This document shows positions 19,726 to 30,783 of a DNA stretch of 64,000 bases, piece by piece. Every line of letters starts with the position of its first letter. The stretch's first letter is position 1. The position numbers and the translations under genes were made by a program. The notes under the pieces were generated by a model, which worked only from the letters and a program-made list of their open reading frames with translations, was not told the origin of the DNA and ran no database searches. Source of the stretch: Marinobacter orientalis (GTDB lineage: Bacteria > Pseudomonadota > Gammaproteobacteria > Pseudomonadales > Oleiphilaceae); the NCBI RefSeq assembly GCF_004792665.1, contig NZ_SRZX01000003.1:248001-312000 (forward strand). Reading direction: 5' to 3'.

Positions 19726-20328
19726 ATGGAGAACGAGGAAAAACGGGAAAAAGAAAAGGTCCCACTGATCCGGTCATTGTCCTCGACCTCTTTCCTGAGG
19801 CTGGTGCCGGCGACCTGGTCCCAGATACGAACCCTGGGCATGGTGTTCATGCACAGTTTCCGCAAGCGTGAAACGGTGAATTATCCGGAACAGGAAGTGT
19901 ACCTGCCCCCACGTTACCGGGGCCGCATCGTGCTGACCCGCGACCCTGATGGTGAAGAACGCTGTGTGGCCTGCAACCTGTGCGCCGTTGCCTGCCCGGT
20001 GGACTGCATTTCCTTGCAGAAAGGAGAACAGGAAGACGGTCGCTGGTACCCGGAGTTCTTCCGCATCAATTTTTCCCGCTGCATTTTCTGCGGCATGTGC
20101 GAGGAGGCGTGCCCGACGTCCGCCATCCAGTTGACTCCGGATTTCGAGATGGGCGAGTACGATCGCCAGCAACTGGTGTATGAGAAAGAAGACCTGCTGA
20201 TCAATGGCCCCGGCAAGGATCACGACTATCACTTCTACAAGGTGGCGGGCCTGGCCATCGGCGGCAAGGACAAGGGTGAGGCGAAGAACGAGAAGGCACC
20301 GGAAGATGTACGTACGCTTCTCCCCTGA
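19726..20328 (+). CDS. nuoI: NADH-quinone oxidoreductase subunit I
   Basis: A 200-aa subunit with two ferredoxin-type 4Fe-4S clusters (N6a and N6b): [15 protein letters not shown] and [16 protein letters not shown]. It links NuoG to NuoB. A charged Lys/Glu-rich N-terminal tail ([12 protein letters not shown]) and an extended C-terminus make it about 20 residues longer than E. coli NuoI. GGGAGG lies 4 bp before ATG 19726. Confidence 0.96.
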   Translation: MENEEKREKEKVPLIRSLSSTSFLRLVPATWSQIRTLGMVFMHSFRKRETVNYPEQEVYLPPRYRGRIVLTRDPDGEERCVACNLCAVACPVDCISLQKGEQEDGRWYPEFFRINFSRCIFCGMCEEACPTSAIQLTPDFEMGEYDRQQLVYEKEDLLINGPGKDHDYHFYKVAGLAIGGKDKGEAKNEKAPEDVRTLLP

Positions 20329-20346
20329 CTCGACAAGGAGGCATTG

Positions 20347-20865
20347 ATGGAACTGGCTTTCTACCTCAGCGGCCTGGTGGCGATTCTGGCCACAGTGGGC
20401 GTGATTACTGGCACCAACGCAGTGCACTCAGTGGTTTACCTGATTGTATCGCTGATTGCGGTAGCCCTGGTTTTCTTTGCGCTCGGGGCACCCTTTGCCG
20501 GTGCGCTGGAGATCATTGTCTACGCCGGTGCGATCATGGTGCTGTTTGTGTTCGTTGTGATGATGCTCAACCTGAGTCCGGAGGAGGAGCGCGAACAGAC
20601 CTTGACGCACCCCCGTTACTGGGCGGGGCCATCGTTGCTGGTTCTGGTTTTGCTGGTGGCGGTGCTGGCACTGATCGGCCAGGGAACTGCAGGCGGGACC
20701 ATTGACGGCGAACTTCTCACCGCCCGGACGGTGGCGCTGCTGCTGTTCGGCCCCTGGCTGATAGTGGTGGAGCTGTCGGCCATTCTGCTTCTGGCGGCTC
20801 TGGTTACGGCCTCTCACGTGGGTCGCCACCGCAATTCCCCTGGTAAACGTGGAGACGCCTCATGA
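20347..20865 (+). CDS. nuoJ: NADH-quinone oxidoreductase subunit J
   Basis: A 172-aa five-helix membrane subunit with the typical [28 protein letters not shown] stretch containing the pi-bulge helix TM3. ATG 20347 has AAGGAGG about 6 bp upstream; a TTG one codon earlier is in frame but not preferred. Overlaps nuoK by ATGA. Confidence 0.95.
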   Translation: MELAFYLSGLVAILATVGVITGTNAVHSVVYLIVSLIAVALVFFALGAPFAGALEIIVYAGAIMVLFVFVVMMLNLSPEEEREQTLTHPRYWAGPSLLVLVLLVAVLALIGQGTAGGTIDGELLTARTVALLLFGPWLIVVELSAILLLAALVTASHVGRHRNSPGKRGDAS

Positions 20866-21170
20866 CGGGCATTCCCATGGAACACGGGCTGGTCCTGGCG
20901 GCCATATTGTTCAGCCTCGGGCTGTTGGGGCTGATGTTGCGCCGCAATATGCTGTTTGTGCTGATGAGCCTGGAAGTGATGCTCAATGCAGCGGCACTGG
21001 CGTTCGTGGTCGGTGCCACTGCCTGGAATCAGCCGGATGGGCAGGCCATGTTCCTGCTGGTGATCACCCTGGCCGCTGCGGAGGCCAGCGTGGGCCTGGC
21101 GCTGATGATCCAGCTGTATCAGCGTTTCCGCACCCTTGATCTGAATGCAGTCAGCAGGATGCGCGGATGA
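20862..21170 (+). CDS. nuoK: NADH-quinone oxidoreductase subunit K
   Basis: A 102-aa three-helix membrane subunit. The conserved glutamates of the proton path are seen in [10 protein letters not shown] and [13 protein letters not shown]. Overlaps nuoJ and nuoL by ATGA on both sides. Confidence 0.96.
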   Translation: MTGIPMEHGLVLAAILFSLGLLGLMLRRNMLFVLMSLEVMLNAAALAFVVGATAWNQPDGQAMFLLVITLAAAEASVGLALMIQLYQRFRTLDLNAVSRMRG

Positions 21171-23035
21171 TGGCAGCAGCAGTAACACTCTCGTTTCTTA
21201 TGCCCCTGGCGGGCACTCTGATCCTGGCGTTGTCGGGTGGCCGGCTGCGGACCCGGGCCAGCGTCATTATCGGCGTGGGCAGCATAGGTCTGGCGGCCCT
21301 GGCGACACTGTCGGCGGTGCTCGGCCATAACGGCGCCACCCAGAGCGTGACCCTCTGGACCTGGATTGCAGTGGGGGAGTTCCGGCCCACCATCGGACTG
21401 GCGGTGGATGGCCTGGCGCTGGTGATGATGTCGGTAGTCACCGGAGTGGGCTTGCTGATCCACCTGTTTGCCGCCTGGTACATGGCGGGCGAGGAAGGCA
21501 TTACCCGTTTCTATGCCTGGATGAACCTGTTCGTGTTCAGCATGTTGCTGCTGGTGCTGGGTGACAATCTGCTGTTGCTGTTCCTGGGCTGGGAAGGCGT
21601 CGGTTTATGCAGCTACGGGCTTATTGGCTACTACTACAGCAACAGCGCGAACGGGCAGGCTGCAGTGAAGGCCTTTGTGGTTACCCGCATCGGCGATGTG
21701 TTCCTCGCCCTGGGGATGTTCCTGATCTTCATGGAACTGGGTACTCTGGACATTGCCACGGTGCTGGCCCGGGCGCCGGAACTCTGGCAACAGGGGAGTG
21801 CCACCGCCAACCTTGCTGCCCTGCTGGTACTTGGCGGCGCCCTGGGCAAGTCCGCGCAGGTGCCGCTGCACACCTGGCTGCCGGACGCCATGGCCGGCCC
21901 GACCCCGGTGTCGGCACTGATTCATGCCGCTACCATGGTGACCGCCGGCGTCTACCTGATTGCCCGCCTGAACGGGCTGTTCCTGCTGGCGCCGGATGTA
22001 ATGCTGCTGGTGGGGGTGATCGGGGCCGTCTCCCTGCTGCTGGCAGCCTTCGCGGCCCTGGCCCAGACCGATATCAAGCGTGTGCTGGCCTATTCCACCA
22101 TGAGCCAGATCGGCTATATGTTCCTGGCGCTCGGTGTCGGGGCTTTCGATGCCGCCATCTTTCACCTGGTCACCCACGCTTTTTTCAAGGCGCTGCTGTT
22201 CCTGTCCGCCGGGGCGGTGATCATCAGCTGCCACCACGAACAGGATATGCGCCGCCTGGGCGGCCTCTGGCGCAGGCTGCCGGTGGCGTATGGTGGCTTT
22301 ATCGTGGGCGGCGCGGCACTGGTGGCACTGCCGCTGGTGACTGCGGGCTTTTTCAGCAAGGACGAGATTCTGTGGCAGGCCATGGCGGCAGATCAGACCG
22401 GCCTGCTGGTAGCAGGTCTTCTGGGGGCGGTGCTCACCGGTGTTTACACGGTGCGATTGATCCTGGGAACCTTCCATGGTGAGGCTGGCAGCGATCACGC
22501 CCGCGATTCCGAAGCGGGAACCAGCCTGTTCACCCATCACCTGCCATTGGTGGTGCTGGCAATTCTGTCCACCTTTATCGGCGCGTGGCTCTACCCGGGC
22601 CTTGGCGAGCTGTTTCCGGAAGCCCCGGGAGCCAGCGCCGACACAGGCCACACCCTGTTACAGGTGCTGGCGATGGGTGCGGCGATCGCCGGTGTGGTGT
22701 TGGCGGCATGGCTTTTTCTGTGGCAGCGGGAATGGCTTGCCGAAAAGGTCCGCGATGGCGCCGGTGCGCGCCTGTGGATGCTGTGGCACAGGGCCTGGGG
22801 CTTTGATGCCCTGTTCGACCGGGTTCTGGTCCGGCCCTGGCAGTTGATGGTGAAGTACCTGCGGGTTGATCTGGTAAACCTTGTGATGAACCTGCCGGCA
22901 CTGGCGGCGCGGGCGCTGAACGCCGGCCTGGTGCGAAGCCAGAACGGCCGGGTGCGCAGCTACGCCGTGGTGATGGTGCTCGGTGCCACGTTGATACTGG
23001 TCGCACTGTCGCTGGCACCGGGAGGTGGCGCATGA
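21167..23035 (+). CDS. nuoL: NADH-quinone oxidoreductase subunit L
   Basis: A 622-aa antiporter-like proton-pumping subunit with about 16 helices including the long lateral helix at the C-terminal end. Signature regions are [52 protein letters not shown] and FFSKDEI, each seen with the expected Lys/Glu/His residues. Length is close to E. coli NuoL (613). Start overlaps nuoK, stop overlaps nuoM. Confidence 0.97.
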   Translation: MMAAAVTLSFLMPLAGTLILALSGGRLRTRASVIIGVGSIGLAALATLSAVLGHNGATQSVTLWTWIAVGEFRPTIGLAVDGLALVMMSVVTGVGLLIHLFAAWYMAGEEGITRFYAWMNLFVFSMLLLVLGDNLLLLFLGWEGVGLCSYGLIGYYYSNSANGQAAVKAFVVTRIGDVFLALGMFLIFMELGTLDIATVLARAPELWQQGSATANLAALLVLGGALGKSAQVPLHTWLPDAMAGPTPVSALIHAATMVTAGVYLIARLNGLFLLAPDVMLLVGVIGAVSLLLAAFAALAQTDIKRVLAYSTMSQIGYMFLALGVGAFDAAIFHLVTHAFFKALLFLSAGAVIISCHHEQDMRRLGGLWRRLPVAYGGFIVGGAALVALPLVTAGFFSKDEILWQAMAADQTGLLVAGLLGAVLTGVYTVRLILGTFHGEAGSDHARDSEAGTSLFTHHLPLVVLAILSTFIGAWLYPGLGELFPEAPGASADTGHTLLQVLAMGAAIAGVVLAAWLFLWQREWLAEKVRDGAGARLWMLWHRAWGFDALFDRVLVRPWQLMVKYLRVDLVNLVMNLPALAARALNAGLVRSQNGRVRSYAVVMVLGATLILVALSLAPGGGA

Positions 23036-24564
23036 TCCTGGTGTGGCTGATCCTGATTCCCTTCCTGGGGGGGTTGCTGTGCTGGCAGGCGGAACGCTGG
23101 AGTGATCAGGCGCCCCGCTGGATTGCCCTGGGCACCATGCTGTTCGTGCTGGTGATCAGTGTTGTGCTCTGGTGGGGTGTGGATTTCAGCCTGCCCGGCG
23201 GTGCCGGGAGTCAGTGGCTTCTGGAATGGCGGGTGCCCTGGATTCCCCGCTTTGGCATCGAGATTCACCTGGCCCTGGACGGCCTGTCGTTGATTCTTGT
23301 GGCGCTGACCGGTTTCCTGGGGGCATTGGCGGTGCTCTGTTCCTGGCACGAGATCGCCGATCGGATCGGCTTCTTTCACCTGAACCTGCTGTTTATCCTT
23401 GGCGGTGTGGTAGGCGTGTTCCTGGCCCTGGACCTGTTCCTGTTCTTCCTGTTCTGGGAGATGATGCTGGTGCCCATGTATTTCCTGATTGCGCTTTGGG
23501 GCCACAGTGGCTCTCCGGGGCAGACCCGTATCCGCGCCGCCACCCGCTTCTTTATTTATACCCAGGCCAGCGGCCTGTTGATGTTGGTGGCGATTATTGC
23601 ACTGGTGTTCGTAAACTTCAGCAACACCGGCGAACTGTCCTTCAGCTATGACGTGCTGCGCAAGGCTGATGTACCGGAGCCCCTGGCTTTCTGGCTGATG
23701 CTGGGATTCTTCATCGCTTTTGCGGTCAAGCTGCCGGTGGTGCCCTTCCACGGCTGGCTTCCGGACGCCCACGCCCAGGCGCCCACGGCCGGCAGTGTTG
23801 ACCTCGCCGGCATCCTGCTGAAAACGGCTGCCTATGGCATCCTGCGGTTCGCACTGCCGCTGTTCCCGGAGCAGTCCCAGGCATTTGCGCCTGTCGCCAT
23901 GACGCTGGGGCTGGTGGGTATTATCTATGGCGCTGTGCTGGCGTGTGGGCAGCAGGACATCAAGCGGCTGATTGCCTACACCAGTATTTCCCACATGGGC
24001 TTTGTGCTGATTGCGCTCTATTCCGGCTCGGAACTGGCAATCCAGGGCGCCATCGTGCTCATGGTGGCTCACGCGTTTTCCAGCGCCGGCCTGTTCATTC
24101 TCAGCGGCCAGCTCTATGAGCGCATCCATACCCGTGACATGCGCATGATGGGCGGACTCTGGGGACGCATTCCGGTGTTGCCGGGGTTCACCGTGTGTTT
24201 GGTGGCAGCGTCACTGGGAATGCCTGCCACTGCAAACTTCGTGGGGGAATTCATGGTGCTGTTCGGTACCTTTCCCAGTGCGCCGGTGACGGTGGTGATC
24301 GCCAGCATCGGGCTGGTGCTGGCGGCGATCTATTCGCTGTTGCTGATGCAACGGGTGCACCATGGTCCCGCATACCGCGCCGGCCCGCTGGCCGGGCCTG
24401 ACGCCAGGGAGTACGGCATAATGCTGGCGCTGCTGGTACTCACGCTGGCGGTGGGGCTTTACCCGCAACCCCTGCTGGACACCACCGCTGATGTTGCCGC
24501 GCCGATTGCAGAACTTTTCACTGGCAGTACGGAACTGGCAGTCAGGTCAGGGGAGGTGAACTGA
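23032..24564 (+). CDS. nuoM: NADH-quinone oxidoreductase subunit M
   Basis: A 510-aa antiporter-like subunit. FLFFLFWEMMLVPMYFLIA contains the conserved glutamate of TM5, and VPFHGWLPDAHAQAPTAGSVDLAG and RLIAYTSISHMGFV are family signatures. Overlaps nuoL (ATGA) and nuoN (TGATG). Confidence 0.97.
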   Translation: MILVWLILIPFLGGLLCWQAERWSDQAPRWIALGTMLFVLVISVVLWWGVDFSLPGGAGSQWLLEWRVPWIPRFGIEIHLALDGLSLILVALTGFLGALAVLCSWHEIADRIGFFHLNLLFILGGVVGVFLALDLFLFFLFWEMMLVPMYFLIALWGHSGSPGQTRIRAATRFFIYTQASGLLMLVAIIALVFVNFSNTGELSFSYDVLRKADVPEPLAFWLMLGFFIAFAVKLPVVPFHGWLPDAHAQAPTAGSVDLAGILLKTAAYGILRFALPLFPEQSQAFAPVAMTLGLVGIIYGAVLACGQQDIKRLIAYTSISHMGFVLIALYSGSELAIQGAIVLMVAHAFSSAGLFILSGQLYERIHTRDMRMMGGLWGRIPVLPGFTVCLVAASLGMPATANFVGEFMVLFGTFPSAPVTVVIASIGLVLAAIYSLLLMQRVHHGPAYRAGPLAGPDAREYGIMLALLVLTLAVGLYPQPLLDTTADVAAPIAELFTGSTELAVRSGEVN

Positions 24565-26003
24565 TGCTGACTCTGGCGAATCTGATGGCGATTCTGCCGC
24601 TGATTATCGTTGCCGCCACCGCAATCCTTGTGATGTTGGGCATCGCCTGGCAGCGGCACCATGGCGGAACGGTAATGGTGTCTGCCTCCGGACTGGTGCT
24701 GGCCCTGATAAGCATGCCGCTGGCGATATCGGCCCTGTCGTCACCACCGCTGTTGACTGTGGATGGCCTGGCGATCATGGGCAGCGTGCTGGTGCTGCTG
24801 TGCGCACTGGTAACCGTGGCCCTGAGCCATCATTACCTGGCTGGCTATACCGGCCCAAAGGAAGAGTTCTACCTGTTGCTGCTGTGTGCGGTGACTGGCG
24901 CGCTGGGGCTGGTGGCCAGCAGTCACCTGGCCACCCTGTTTATCAGTCTGGAGCTGCTTTCCATGCCCCTTTACGGCATGCTGGCCTACAGCTTCCGGAC
25001 GGAGCGGTCCCTGGAAGCCGGTATCAAGTACCTGATCCTGTCAGCCGCAGCCACCGGTTTCATGCTGTTCGGCATGGCGTTGATCTACGCCCGCACCGGC
25101 CAGCTCGACCTTGCCGGGCTGGCTGCGGGTATGACAGCCGGCCCTGACGCCTGGGCTCTGGCCGGAGCCTCAATGATGGTGGTAGGACTGGGGTTCAAAC
25201 TGTCGATTGTACCCTTCCATCTGTGGACGCCGGATGTATACCAGGGCGGTCCGGCGCCGGCGACCATCTTCCTGGCCACGGTCAGTAAACTGGCAGTGTT
25301 TGTGCTCCTGCTGCGTCTGACGATGACCGCGCCGGTGTTCAATAATGACTGGCTGAATTCCCTGTTCACCTTGCTGGCGCTGATCACCATGCTGGGCGGC
25401 AACCTGTTGGCGTTGTTCCAGTCCGATATCAAGCGCCTGTTGGGATACTCATCCATTGCCCATTTTGGTTACCTGTTGGTGGCGATTGTGGCGGGAGGAT
25501 CGTTGGCGGCGGAAACGGTTGGGGTTTACCTTATTACTTACCTGCTTGCCACCCTCGCGGCTTTTGGTGTTGTTACCCGGCTTTCCAGTCCTTCCGTGGG
25601 TGAAGACGCGGCCGGCCTGCACCATTACCGCGGCCTGTTCTGGCGCCGGCCCTGGCTGGCGGCGGTGATGACGGTGAGTTTCCTCTCCCTGGCCGGAATT
25701 CCGCTTACCGCCGGCTTTATAGGCAAGTTCTACGTGCTGGCCCTGGGTGTTGCCGATAGCCGCTGGTGGCTGGTGGGCGGTATCGTGGCAGGCAGTGCCA
25801 TCGGGTTGTTCTATTACTTGCGGGTGATGGTCACACTCTATCTGCCCGCGCCCGGAATGCGACGAATGGACGCCACCAACGACTGGGGTAACCGGATAGG
25901 CGGCCTGACGCTGCTGGTTGTTGCTGTGTCGATCCTGGTGTTAGGGGTGTACCCTATGCCCATCATCCTGTGGGTATCAGAACTATCAACGATCGCTTTT
26001 TGA
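24564..26003 (+). CDS. nuoN: NADH-quinone oxidoreductase subunit N
   Basis: A 479-aa antiporter-like subunit ending the complex I operon. Signatures include LFISLELLSMPLYGMLAY, VPFHLWTPDVYQGGPAPATIFLATVSK and KRLLGYSSIAHFGY. Its stop lies 4 bp from the stop of the convergent adaptor gene, and no hairpin fits between them. Transcription must terminate inside the neighbouring gene or by a factor-dependent route. Confidence 0.96.
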   Translation: MLTLANLMAILPLIIVAATAILVMLGIAWQRHHGGTVMVSASGLVLALISMPLAISALSSPPLLTVDGLAIMGSVLVLLCALVTVALSHHYLAGYTGPKEEFYLLLLCAVTGALGLVASSHLATLFISLELLSMPLYGMLAYSFRTERSLEAGIKYLILSAAATGFMLFGMALIYARTGQLDLAGLAAGMTAGPDAWALAGASMMVVGLGFKLSIVPFHLWTPDVYQGGPAPATIFLATVSKLAVFVLLLRLTMTAPVFNNDWLNSLFTLLALITMLGGNLLALFQSDIKRLLGYSSIAHFGYLLVAIVAGGSLAAETVGVYLITYLLATLAAFGVVTRLSSPSVGEDAAGLHHYRGLFWRRPWLAAVMTVSFLSLAGIPLTAGFIGKFYVLALGVADSRWWLVGGIVAGSAIGLFYYLRVMVTLYLPAPGMRRMDATNDWGNRIGGLTLLVVAVSILVLGVYPMPIILWVSELSTIAF

Positions 26004-26007
26004 GCGG

Positions 26008-27216
26008 TTACCTGAAACGGATACTGTCGCCGTCACTCAATTCCCGGCCGGGATGTCGTACCACCTCGTCGCCTTCGGCCAGCCCGCTCTCCACCGCAGT
26101 CACCAGGCCGTTGCTGCGGCCTGTTTTCACGGTTTGCATCACTGCCTGCCCGTCTTTCGCCAGAAAGACGGCGGGTCCGTTGTCGTGTTGGAAAACGGCG
26201 GATGCCGGCACCTGGAGCACATCCGCTGACTGCCATAGGATGAACTCTGCATCCACGCGGTAACCGTCTCCCAGCATTTCCCAGTTCTCACGGCCAGTGA
26301 CCATATCGGCGATCACCCTGACGCGCTGCTCCTCCACGCCGAGGGCGGAGATGTCTTCAAACCCGACGGGTTCTACTCGTCGAACCACGGCCTCCAGGGG
26401 GGTTCCGCCCCAGCCATTGAGCCGCGTTTGTACGCCGGGCTGCAGTTTGACCGCATCAAAACTGAGGACATCGACCACCACTTCCAGGGCACCCGGGTCA
26501 CCCAGTTCGAGGATGGGCTCGCCCGCCTGGATGACGCCCGCGCTTTTGCGCAGCATGCCCAGAACGCTGCCGTTGACCGGCGAGCGCACTGCCAACCTTT
26601 CTGCGGGCTTTTCCCCTTCGGTCCGCGCTGCGGAAACTTCCAGGCGGGTCCTGGCTGCGGTCAGTTCGTGGGCAGCGACTTCCTCATCAAAGCGGGCGGA
26701 TCGCAGAATCGCCTGGGTGCGGGCGGCATTAGACTGGGCCTGTTGCAGGCGCTCATCCGACACGAAGTCGGAACGATCAAGATTGAGTAATCGCTGATAC
26801 TCCGCTTTCGCCAGTTCGGCGTCGGCCGCGGCTGCCTGGGTTTTCTGACGGAGGGAGTTCAGCGCTGAACGTGCAGCCTCCACTTTTGCTTCTGCTTCCG
26901 CCCGGCTGCGGGCGTCCAGGGCACTGGCCGGCATCGGGTCCACCTCGGTCAACAACTCGCCGGGAATGACCTGGTCACCCACATCCAGCTCCACACGGTG
27001 CAGATAGCCTGCGACGGGGGAGGACACCACGTAGCGGTCTTTTACCCGGCTTTTTCCTTCTTCCAGAATGGTGATCTCCATGGGGCCCCGTTGTACTGTC
27101 GCCAGGTCTACCCAGACCGGCTCGGGCCGCAGGACATAAATCACAACAACGATTGCCACAACGCCGAGAGCAGACCAGAAGAGCCATTTACCCGTTATAC
27201 GCTTTCCTTCCGTCAT
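26008..27216 (-). CDS. HlyD/MacA-family periplasmic adaptor protein
   Basis: A 402-aa membrane fusion protein. One N-terminal anchor helix (WLFWSALGVVAIVVVIYVL), a lipoyl/barrel-sandwich domain (VVSSPVAGYLHRV, later AVRSPVNGSVLGML), a coiled-coil hairpin of about residues 100-200 rich in Ala/Glu/Gln, and a C-terminal beta-barrel are visible. It would connect the ABC permease to an outer-membrane channel such as TolC, which is not encoded here. Third gene of a three-gene ATPase-permease-adaptor operon, 19 bp after the permease. Confidence 0.88.
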   Translation of the reverse strand: MTEGKRITGKWLFWSALGVVAIVVVIYVLRPEPVWVDLATVQRGPMEITILEEGKSRVKDRYVVSSPVAGYLHRVELDVGDQVIPGELLTEVDPMPASALDARSRAEAEAKVEAARSALNSLRQKTQAAAADAELAKAEYQRLLNLDRSDFVSDERLQQAQSNAARTQAILRSARFDEEVAAHELTAARTRLEVSAARTEGEKPAERLAVRSPVNGSVLGMLRKSAGVIQAGEPILELGDPGALEVVVDVLSFDAVKLQPGVQTRLNGWGGTPLEAVVRRVEPVGFEDISALGVEEQRVRVIADMVTGRENWEMLGDGYRVDAEFILWQSADVLQVPASAVFQHDNGPAVFLAKDGQAVMQTVKTGRSNGLVTAVESGLAEGDEVVRHPGRELSDGDSIRFR

Positions 27217-27235
27217 TAATGAGTTCCCTGTCTGT

Positions 27236-29614
27236 CTATTCCCGGGTTTTCAGCACCGCCACCAGATCCAGTTTACTCAATCGCCACCAGGTAATGCATC
27301 CGGATGCCAGGGCAGACACGATTACCACATTGGCTGCCAGGGCCAAGGTTCTGCCGGTGATGATCAACGGTACCCGGTACAGCTCGGTCTGCATCATGGC
27401 GACCACCAGGCTTGCCAGTCCGTGGCCTATGGCCCAGCCCAGAGGAATGCCCAGTATCAGCAGGATGGCCAGCTCACCCAGCAGGATATGAGCGACTTCA
27501 TTGTGGCTGTAGCCCAGTACTCGCAGGCTTGCCAGATCCCGCCCGCGCTCTGCCAGTGAGATGCGCACGGTATTGTAGATGACGCCAAAGGCGATGACAC
27601 CGCCCAGCAGGCTGATCACCAGAGTATAGGTGAGAAAGGTTTTTGCCAGTGTTTCGAAGAAACTGTCCAGCATTGCCTGGCGTATATTGATGGCCATGAC
27701 ACGTGGTGTGTCCCGCAGGTCGCGATAAACGGTTTCCGCCTGCCCTGGTTCCAGGTTCATCAGTACCTGGTTGATAACTGGCCCTTCCTTCAGTGCGCGG
27801 TTCATTGCGGCCAGGTTCATGTAGGCTCCCACGCCGAGAAACTCGCTGGTGACTCCGCTGACCTGCAGGTTGAGCACTGGTCGATGGCCTTCCAGAACCT
27901 GCACCTGAACCGGGTCGCCGGCGGCAAGCCCCAGCTCTGCTGCCAGGAAATCAGTCAACAGCAGCCCGGCAGGAGGTATGGCCACTCTGTTAAGGTGCTC
28001 GTCCACCACGAACTGCAACCGGGCGTCGTCAGGAATGCCGGTCAGGGCGGTTCGCCACTGCCGATGACCATTGACCAGCTCAACCGCTACAACGCGTCGG
28101 CCCTCGGTGTAACGCACACCCGGCTGGCGCGTCATACCGTACATGGCAGACTGATTGACCGGGTCGGTCAGGCTGACGGTCAGGTCCTGTTGCTGAACCC
28201 GGGCAAACTGCGTGTGTACCATCAGAGACACGGAGCTGAACTGGAAGTTGCCCACCATCACAATGGCCGTTGCCATGGCGATGCCAGTTACAGACATTGC
28301 AGCGCGGGCCGGGCGCCGTGCCAGTTGCCGCACAATCATGCGCGATGGCTGGCTGAAGCGAATCCACGACAGCATGCGTTCGGTGATGGTTACCCGGTAA
28401 CTGGCAGGCGCCTCCGGTCTCATGGCTTCGGCCGGGGGCAGGGCAGCGGCACTGCCAATGGCGCGCCAGCCCCCGAGCAAGGCCACCAGAAGAGTCAGCA
28501 AGCCCAGCAGTAATACCCACAAGGGGCTGATGCTGAACAGCAGTTCCGGAAACCGGTAGTAGTCCATGTAGAGCTCACCCAGAGCCCGCCCCAGCCAGAC
28601 ACCTGCAACCGTTCCGATCAGCAGACCGATGAAGGCGATGGACAGCACCAGCTGGCTGTAGTGCCAGCCAATCTGCCAGTTGCTGTATCCAAAGGCCTTC
28701 AATACCGCAATGATGTCCCGCTGGGTGCTGATCAGCCGGGTGATCACGACATTAAGCAGGAACATGGCTACCGCCATGAAGATGGTTGGGAATATCACTG
28801 CCATGGTTTTCAGCTGGTTCAGTTCGTCGCTCAGGAAACGGTGGGAAAACTGTTCTTCCCGGGCGTAGGCGCCTGTGCTGCCGTAAGGGGCCAGCAAGCG
28901 GTCAAGCCGATCTATCACACCGGCAACCGGCAACGCCGGGTCCACCTGCAGCACCAGGCTATTGAAGGCGCCGCGCATGTCCATGGCCGACGCCAGTGCC
29001 TCCCGGGCCATCCAGAGCACTCCGTAGCGCTCGTAGTCAGGCAACATTCCGCCCGGGGGAATGACATAAATGAATTCCGGTGATTCAACAATGCCCACGA
29101 CAGTCAGGCTCTGGCGCCGGCCATTGATGATGGCCCCCAGGCGGTCACCCAGCAGCAGGTCGTGGGCTTCGGCAAAGCTGCCAATCACGGCTACTTCGTC
29201 GTTGCGCGCTGCATGGGGCAGGCGCCCGTGGCGAAGGTAAACCCGGTTGACGTCCGGTTGGCCTTGCGGCGGCAATGAAACCAGGCGTGCAGACGCCGGA
29301 TCATTGAAGCCGGGCACTTCAAGTTTGGCGACGCCTTCCACCCTGCCACTTATGCGGGTTACGCCAGGGATGTCCGCCACCCGCGGGAGTACATGCCTGG
29401 GGGCACGTTTCAACGAGGTGAACACATCCGCAAACTGGCGTTCCTGGTAGTACTGGGTGCGGGTGGCTGTCAGCGACGAGTAATTCACCAGTGACAGCAG
29501 GCACACTGCGATGCCACCGGCGATTACCAGGGCGATGGCCAGGGTCTGGCCGCGCATCTGCCATAGTTCCCGGCGTAGTTTGGTGTGCAGAGCACTGGCG
29601 CGAAAGAGTAGCAT
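27236..29614 (-). CDS. FtsX/MacB-type ABC permease (double FtsX domain)
   Basis: A 792-aa permease with an N-terminal helix, a periplasmic domain of about 220 residues, three helices, a short loop, a second periplasmic domain and a final set of three helices. This duplicated FtsX architecture differs from MacB (one FtsX domain fused to the ATPase) and resembles lipoprotein/macrolide-type or DevC-like exporters. Motifs such as [25 protein letters not shown] are typical of FtsX domains. The start is 4 bp after the ATPase stop. The substrate is unknown. Confidence 0.85.
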   Translation of the reverse strand: MLLFRASALHTKLRRELWQMRGQTLAIALVIAGGIAVCLLSLVNYSSLTATRTQYYQERQFADVFTSLKRAPRHVLPRVADIPGVTRISGRVEGVAKLEVPGFNDPASARLVSLPPQGQPDVNRVYLRHGRLPHAARNDEVAVIGSFAEAHDLLLGDRLGAIINGRRQSLTVVGIVESPEFIYVIPPGGMLPDYERYGVLWMAREALASAMDMRGAFNSLVLQVDPALPVAGVIDRLDRLLAPYGSTGAYAREEQFSHRFLSDELNQLKTMAVIFPTIFMAVAMFLLNVVITRLISTQRDIIAVLKAFGYSNWQIGWHYSQLVLSIAFIGLLIGTVAGVWLGRALGELYMDYYRFPELLFSISPLWVLLLGLLTLLVALLGGWRAIGSAAALPPAEAMRPEAPASYRVTITERMLSWIRFSQPSRMIVRQLARRPARAAMSVTGIAMATAIVMVGNFQFSSVSLMVHTQFARVQQQDLTVSLTDPVNQSAMYGMTRQPGVRYTEGRRVVAVELVNGHRQWRTALTGIPDDARLQFVVDEHLNRVAIPPAGLLLTDFLAAELGLAAGDPVQVQVLEGHRPVLNLQVSGVTSEFLGVGAYMNLAAMNRALKEGPVINQVLMNLEPGQAETVYRDLRDTPRVMAINIRQAMLDSFFETLAKTFLTYTLVISLLGGVIAFGVIYNTVRISLAERGRDLASLRVLGYSHNEVAHILLGELAILLILGIPLGWAIGHGLASLVVAMMQTELYRVPLIITGRTLALAANVVIVSALASGCITWWRLSKLDLVAVLKTRE

Positions 29615-29618
29615 GGCG

Positions 29619-30341
29619 TTACCAGCTCAGGGTCCGCGGGTCCTGCCGCGTTGCGTTGCGGTATTCGCCACTGATGGTTCCGTCAGACAGCGTAATTACC
29701 CGGTCTGCCATCTGTGCGATGGAAGCGTTGTGGGTGATGATCACGGTGGTGGTGCCGGTTTCGCGGTTGGCGGTATCCAGTGCCGCCAGAACCAGTGCGC
29801 CAGTGGCAGAGTCAAGGGCGCCAGTAGGCTCATCACACAGCAACACTTTTGGGCGCTTGGCAATGGCCCTGGCGATAGCTACCCTTTGTTGTTCACCTCC
29901 CGAAAGCTGGGCGGGAAAGTGGTCCATACGCTTCCCCAGCCCCACCAGTTCCAGCGCCGCCTCAGGACTCATGGGGTCGCGAGCGATTTCGGTGACGGCG
30001 ATAACGTTTTCCCGCGCGGTTAGGCTGGGGATCAGGTTGTAGAACTGGAACACGAAACCGACATAGTTCCGGCGATAACGTGTCAGCTCCCGGTCTTTGG
30101 CCCGCGTCAGGTCGATGTCCTGGTATTTCACCTCGCCGCTGGTAGGCACATCCAGCCCGCCAAGAATATTGAGCAGGGTGGACTTTCCGGATCCGGAGGC
30201 GCCCAGCATCACCACAAGTTCACCTGAAAACAGGTCCAGGCTTACTCCTCGCAGGGCGTGCACCTCGACCTCCCCCTGCTGGTACGTCTTCGTCAGCTCC
30301 GAAGTGTGGAAAACCGGTAGGCAGGAGGTTGCTTTGTCCAT
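29619..30341 (-). CDS. LolD/MacB-type ABC transporter ATPase
   Basis: An ABC ATPase of about 240 residues in the LolD/MacB class. Walker [10 protein letters not shown], signature [14 protein letters not shown], Walker [12 protein letters not shown] and H-loop ITHN are in order. It pairs with the double-FtsX permease downstream. ATG 30341 (MDKATS) is preferred with AAGG upstream. In-frame ATGs at 30359 and 30374 are alternatives, and the leader before them does not look like the family. Confidence 0.87.
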   Translation of the reverse strand: MDKATSCLPVFHTSELTKTYQQGEVEVHALRGVSLDLFSGELVVMLGASGSGKSTLLNILGGLDVPTSGEVKYQDIDLTRAKDRELTRYRRNYVGFVFQFYNLIPSLTARENVIAVTEIARDPMSPEAALELVGLGKRMDHFPAQLSGGEQQRVAIARAIAKRPKVLLCDEPTGALDSATGALVLAALDTANRETGTTTVIITHNASIAQMADRVITLSDGTISGEYRNATRQDPRTLSW

Positions 30342-30508
30342 GTAATAGGCCTTTGCCATAAATTGGCTCGTGTCCATGGACATCGACCGGGTGGTTCGAC
30401 CGATGGAGGTACAACACAATCTATTCCGATAGACTTCTCTATAGTAGAACAGACTGAGACCTTTTAATATTCAGGGGGTAAGCCATAAACCGAAAGGCGT
30501 GTGCTGAA

Positions 30509-30739
30509 TTGACTTTGAGCCCTCAAGAACTTGAAACCCTGTTGGAAACCATCCCCGATGCACGGGATGGCCTTACCCGCACCGAGCGGATCATCTTGTA
30601 TGTGTTGCAGGAAACCCGGCGCGAGCTGAACGGGCGCAATGTGCCCACGGTGATGCTCTACGGCCGGGTGGTGGAGCACGTTAATATCAGCGAGGCAGAG
30701 CTTCACGTTTACCTCGATCGGTTGGGCGTGAGGGGCTGA
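30509..30739 (+). CDS. Small conserved-looking protein, function unknown
   Basis: A 76-aa protein starting with TTG at 30509. It is soluble, acidic at the start (LSPQELETLLETIPDARDG), with a helix-rich middle (LTRTERIILYVLQETRREL). I do not recognise a family. It lies between the divergent ABC operon and the ion channel, 44 bp before the channel start, so co-transcription with the channel is possible. Codon use and absence of alternatives on the other strand support it being real. Confidence 0.55.
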   Translation: MTLSPQELETLLETIPDARDGLTRTERIILYVLQETRRELNGRNVPTVMLYGRVVEHVNISEAELHVYLDRLGVRG

Positions 30740-30783
30740 AGATCATGCCTGAGCACTGGATTTAGTAATTAAGGAGATTTTTC

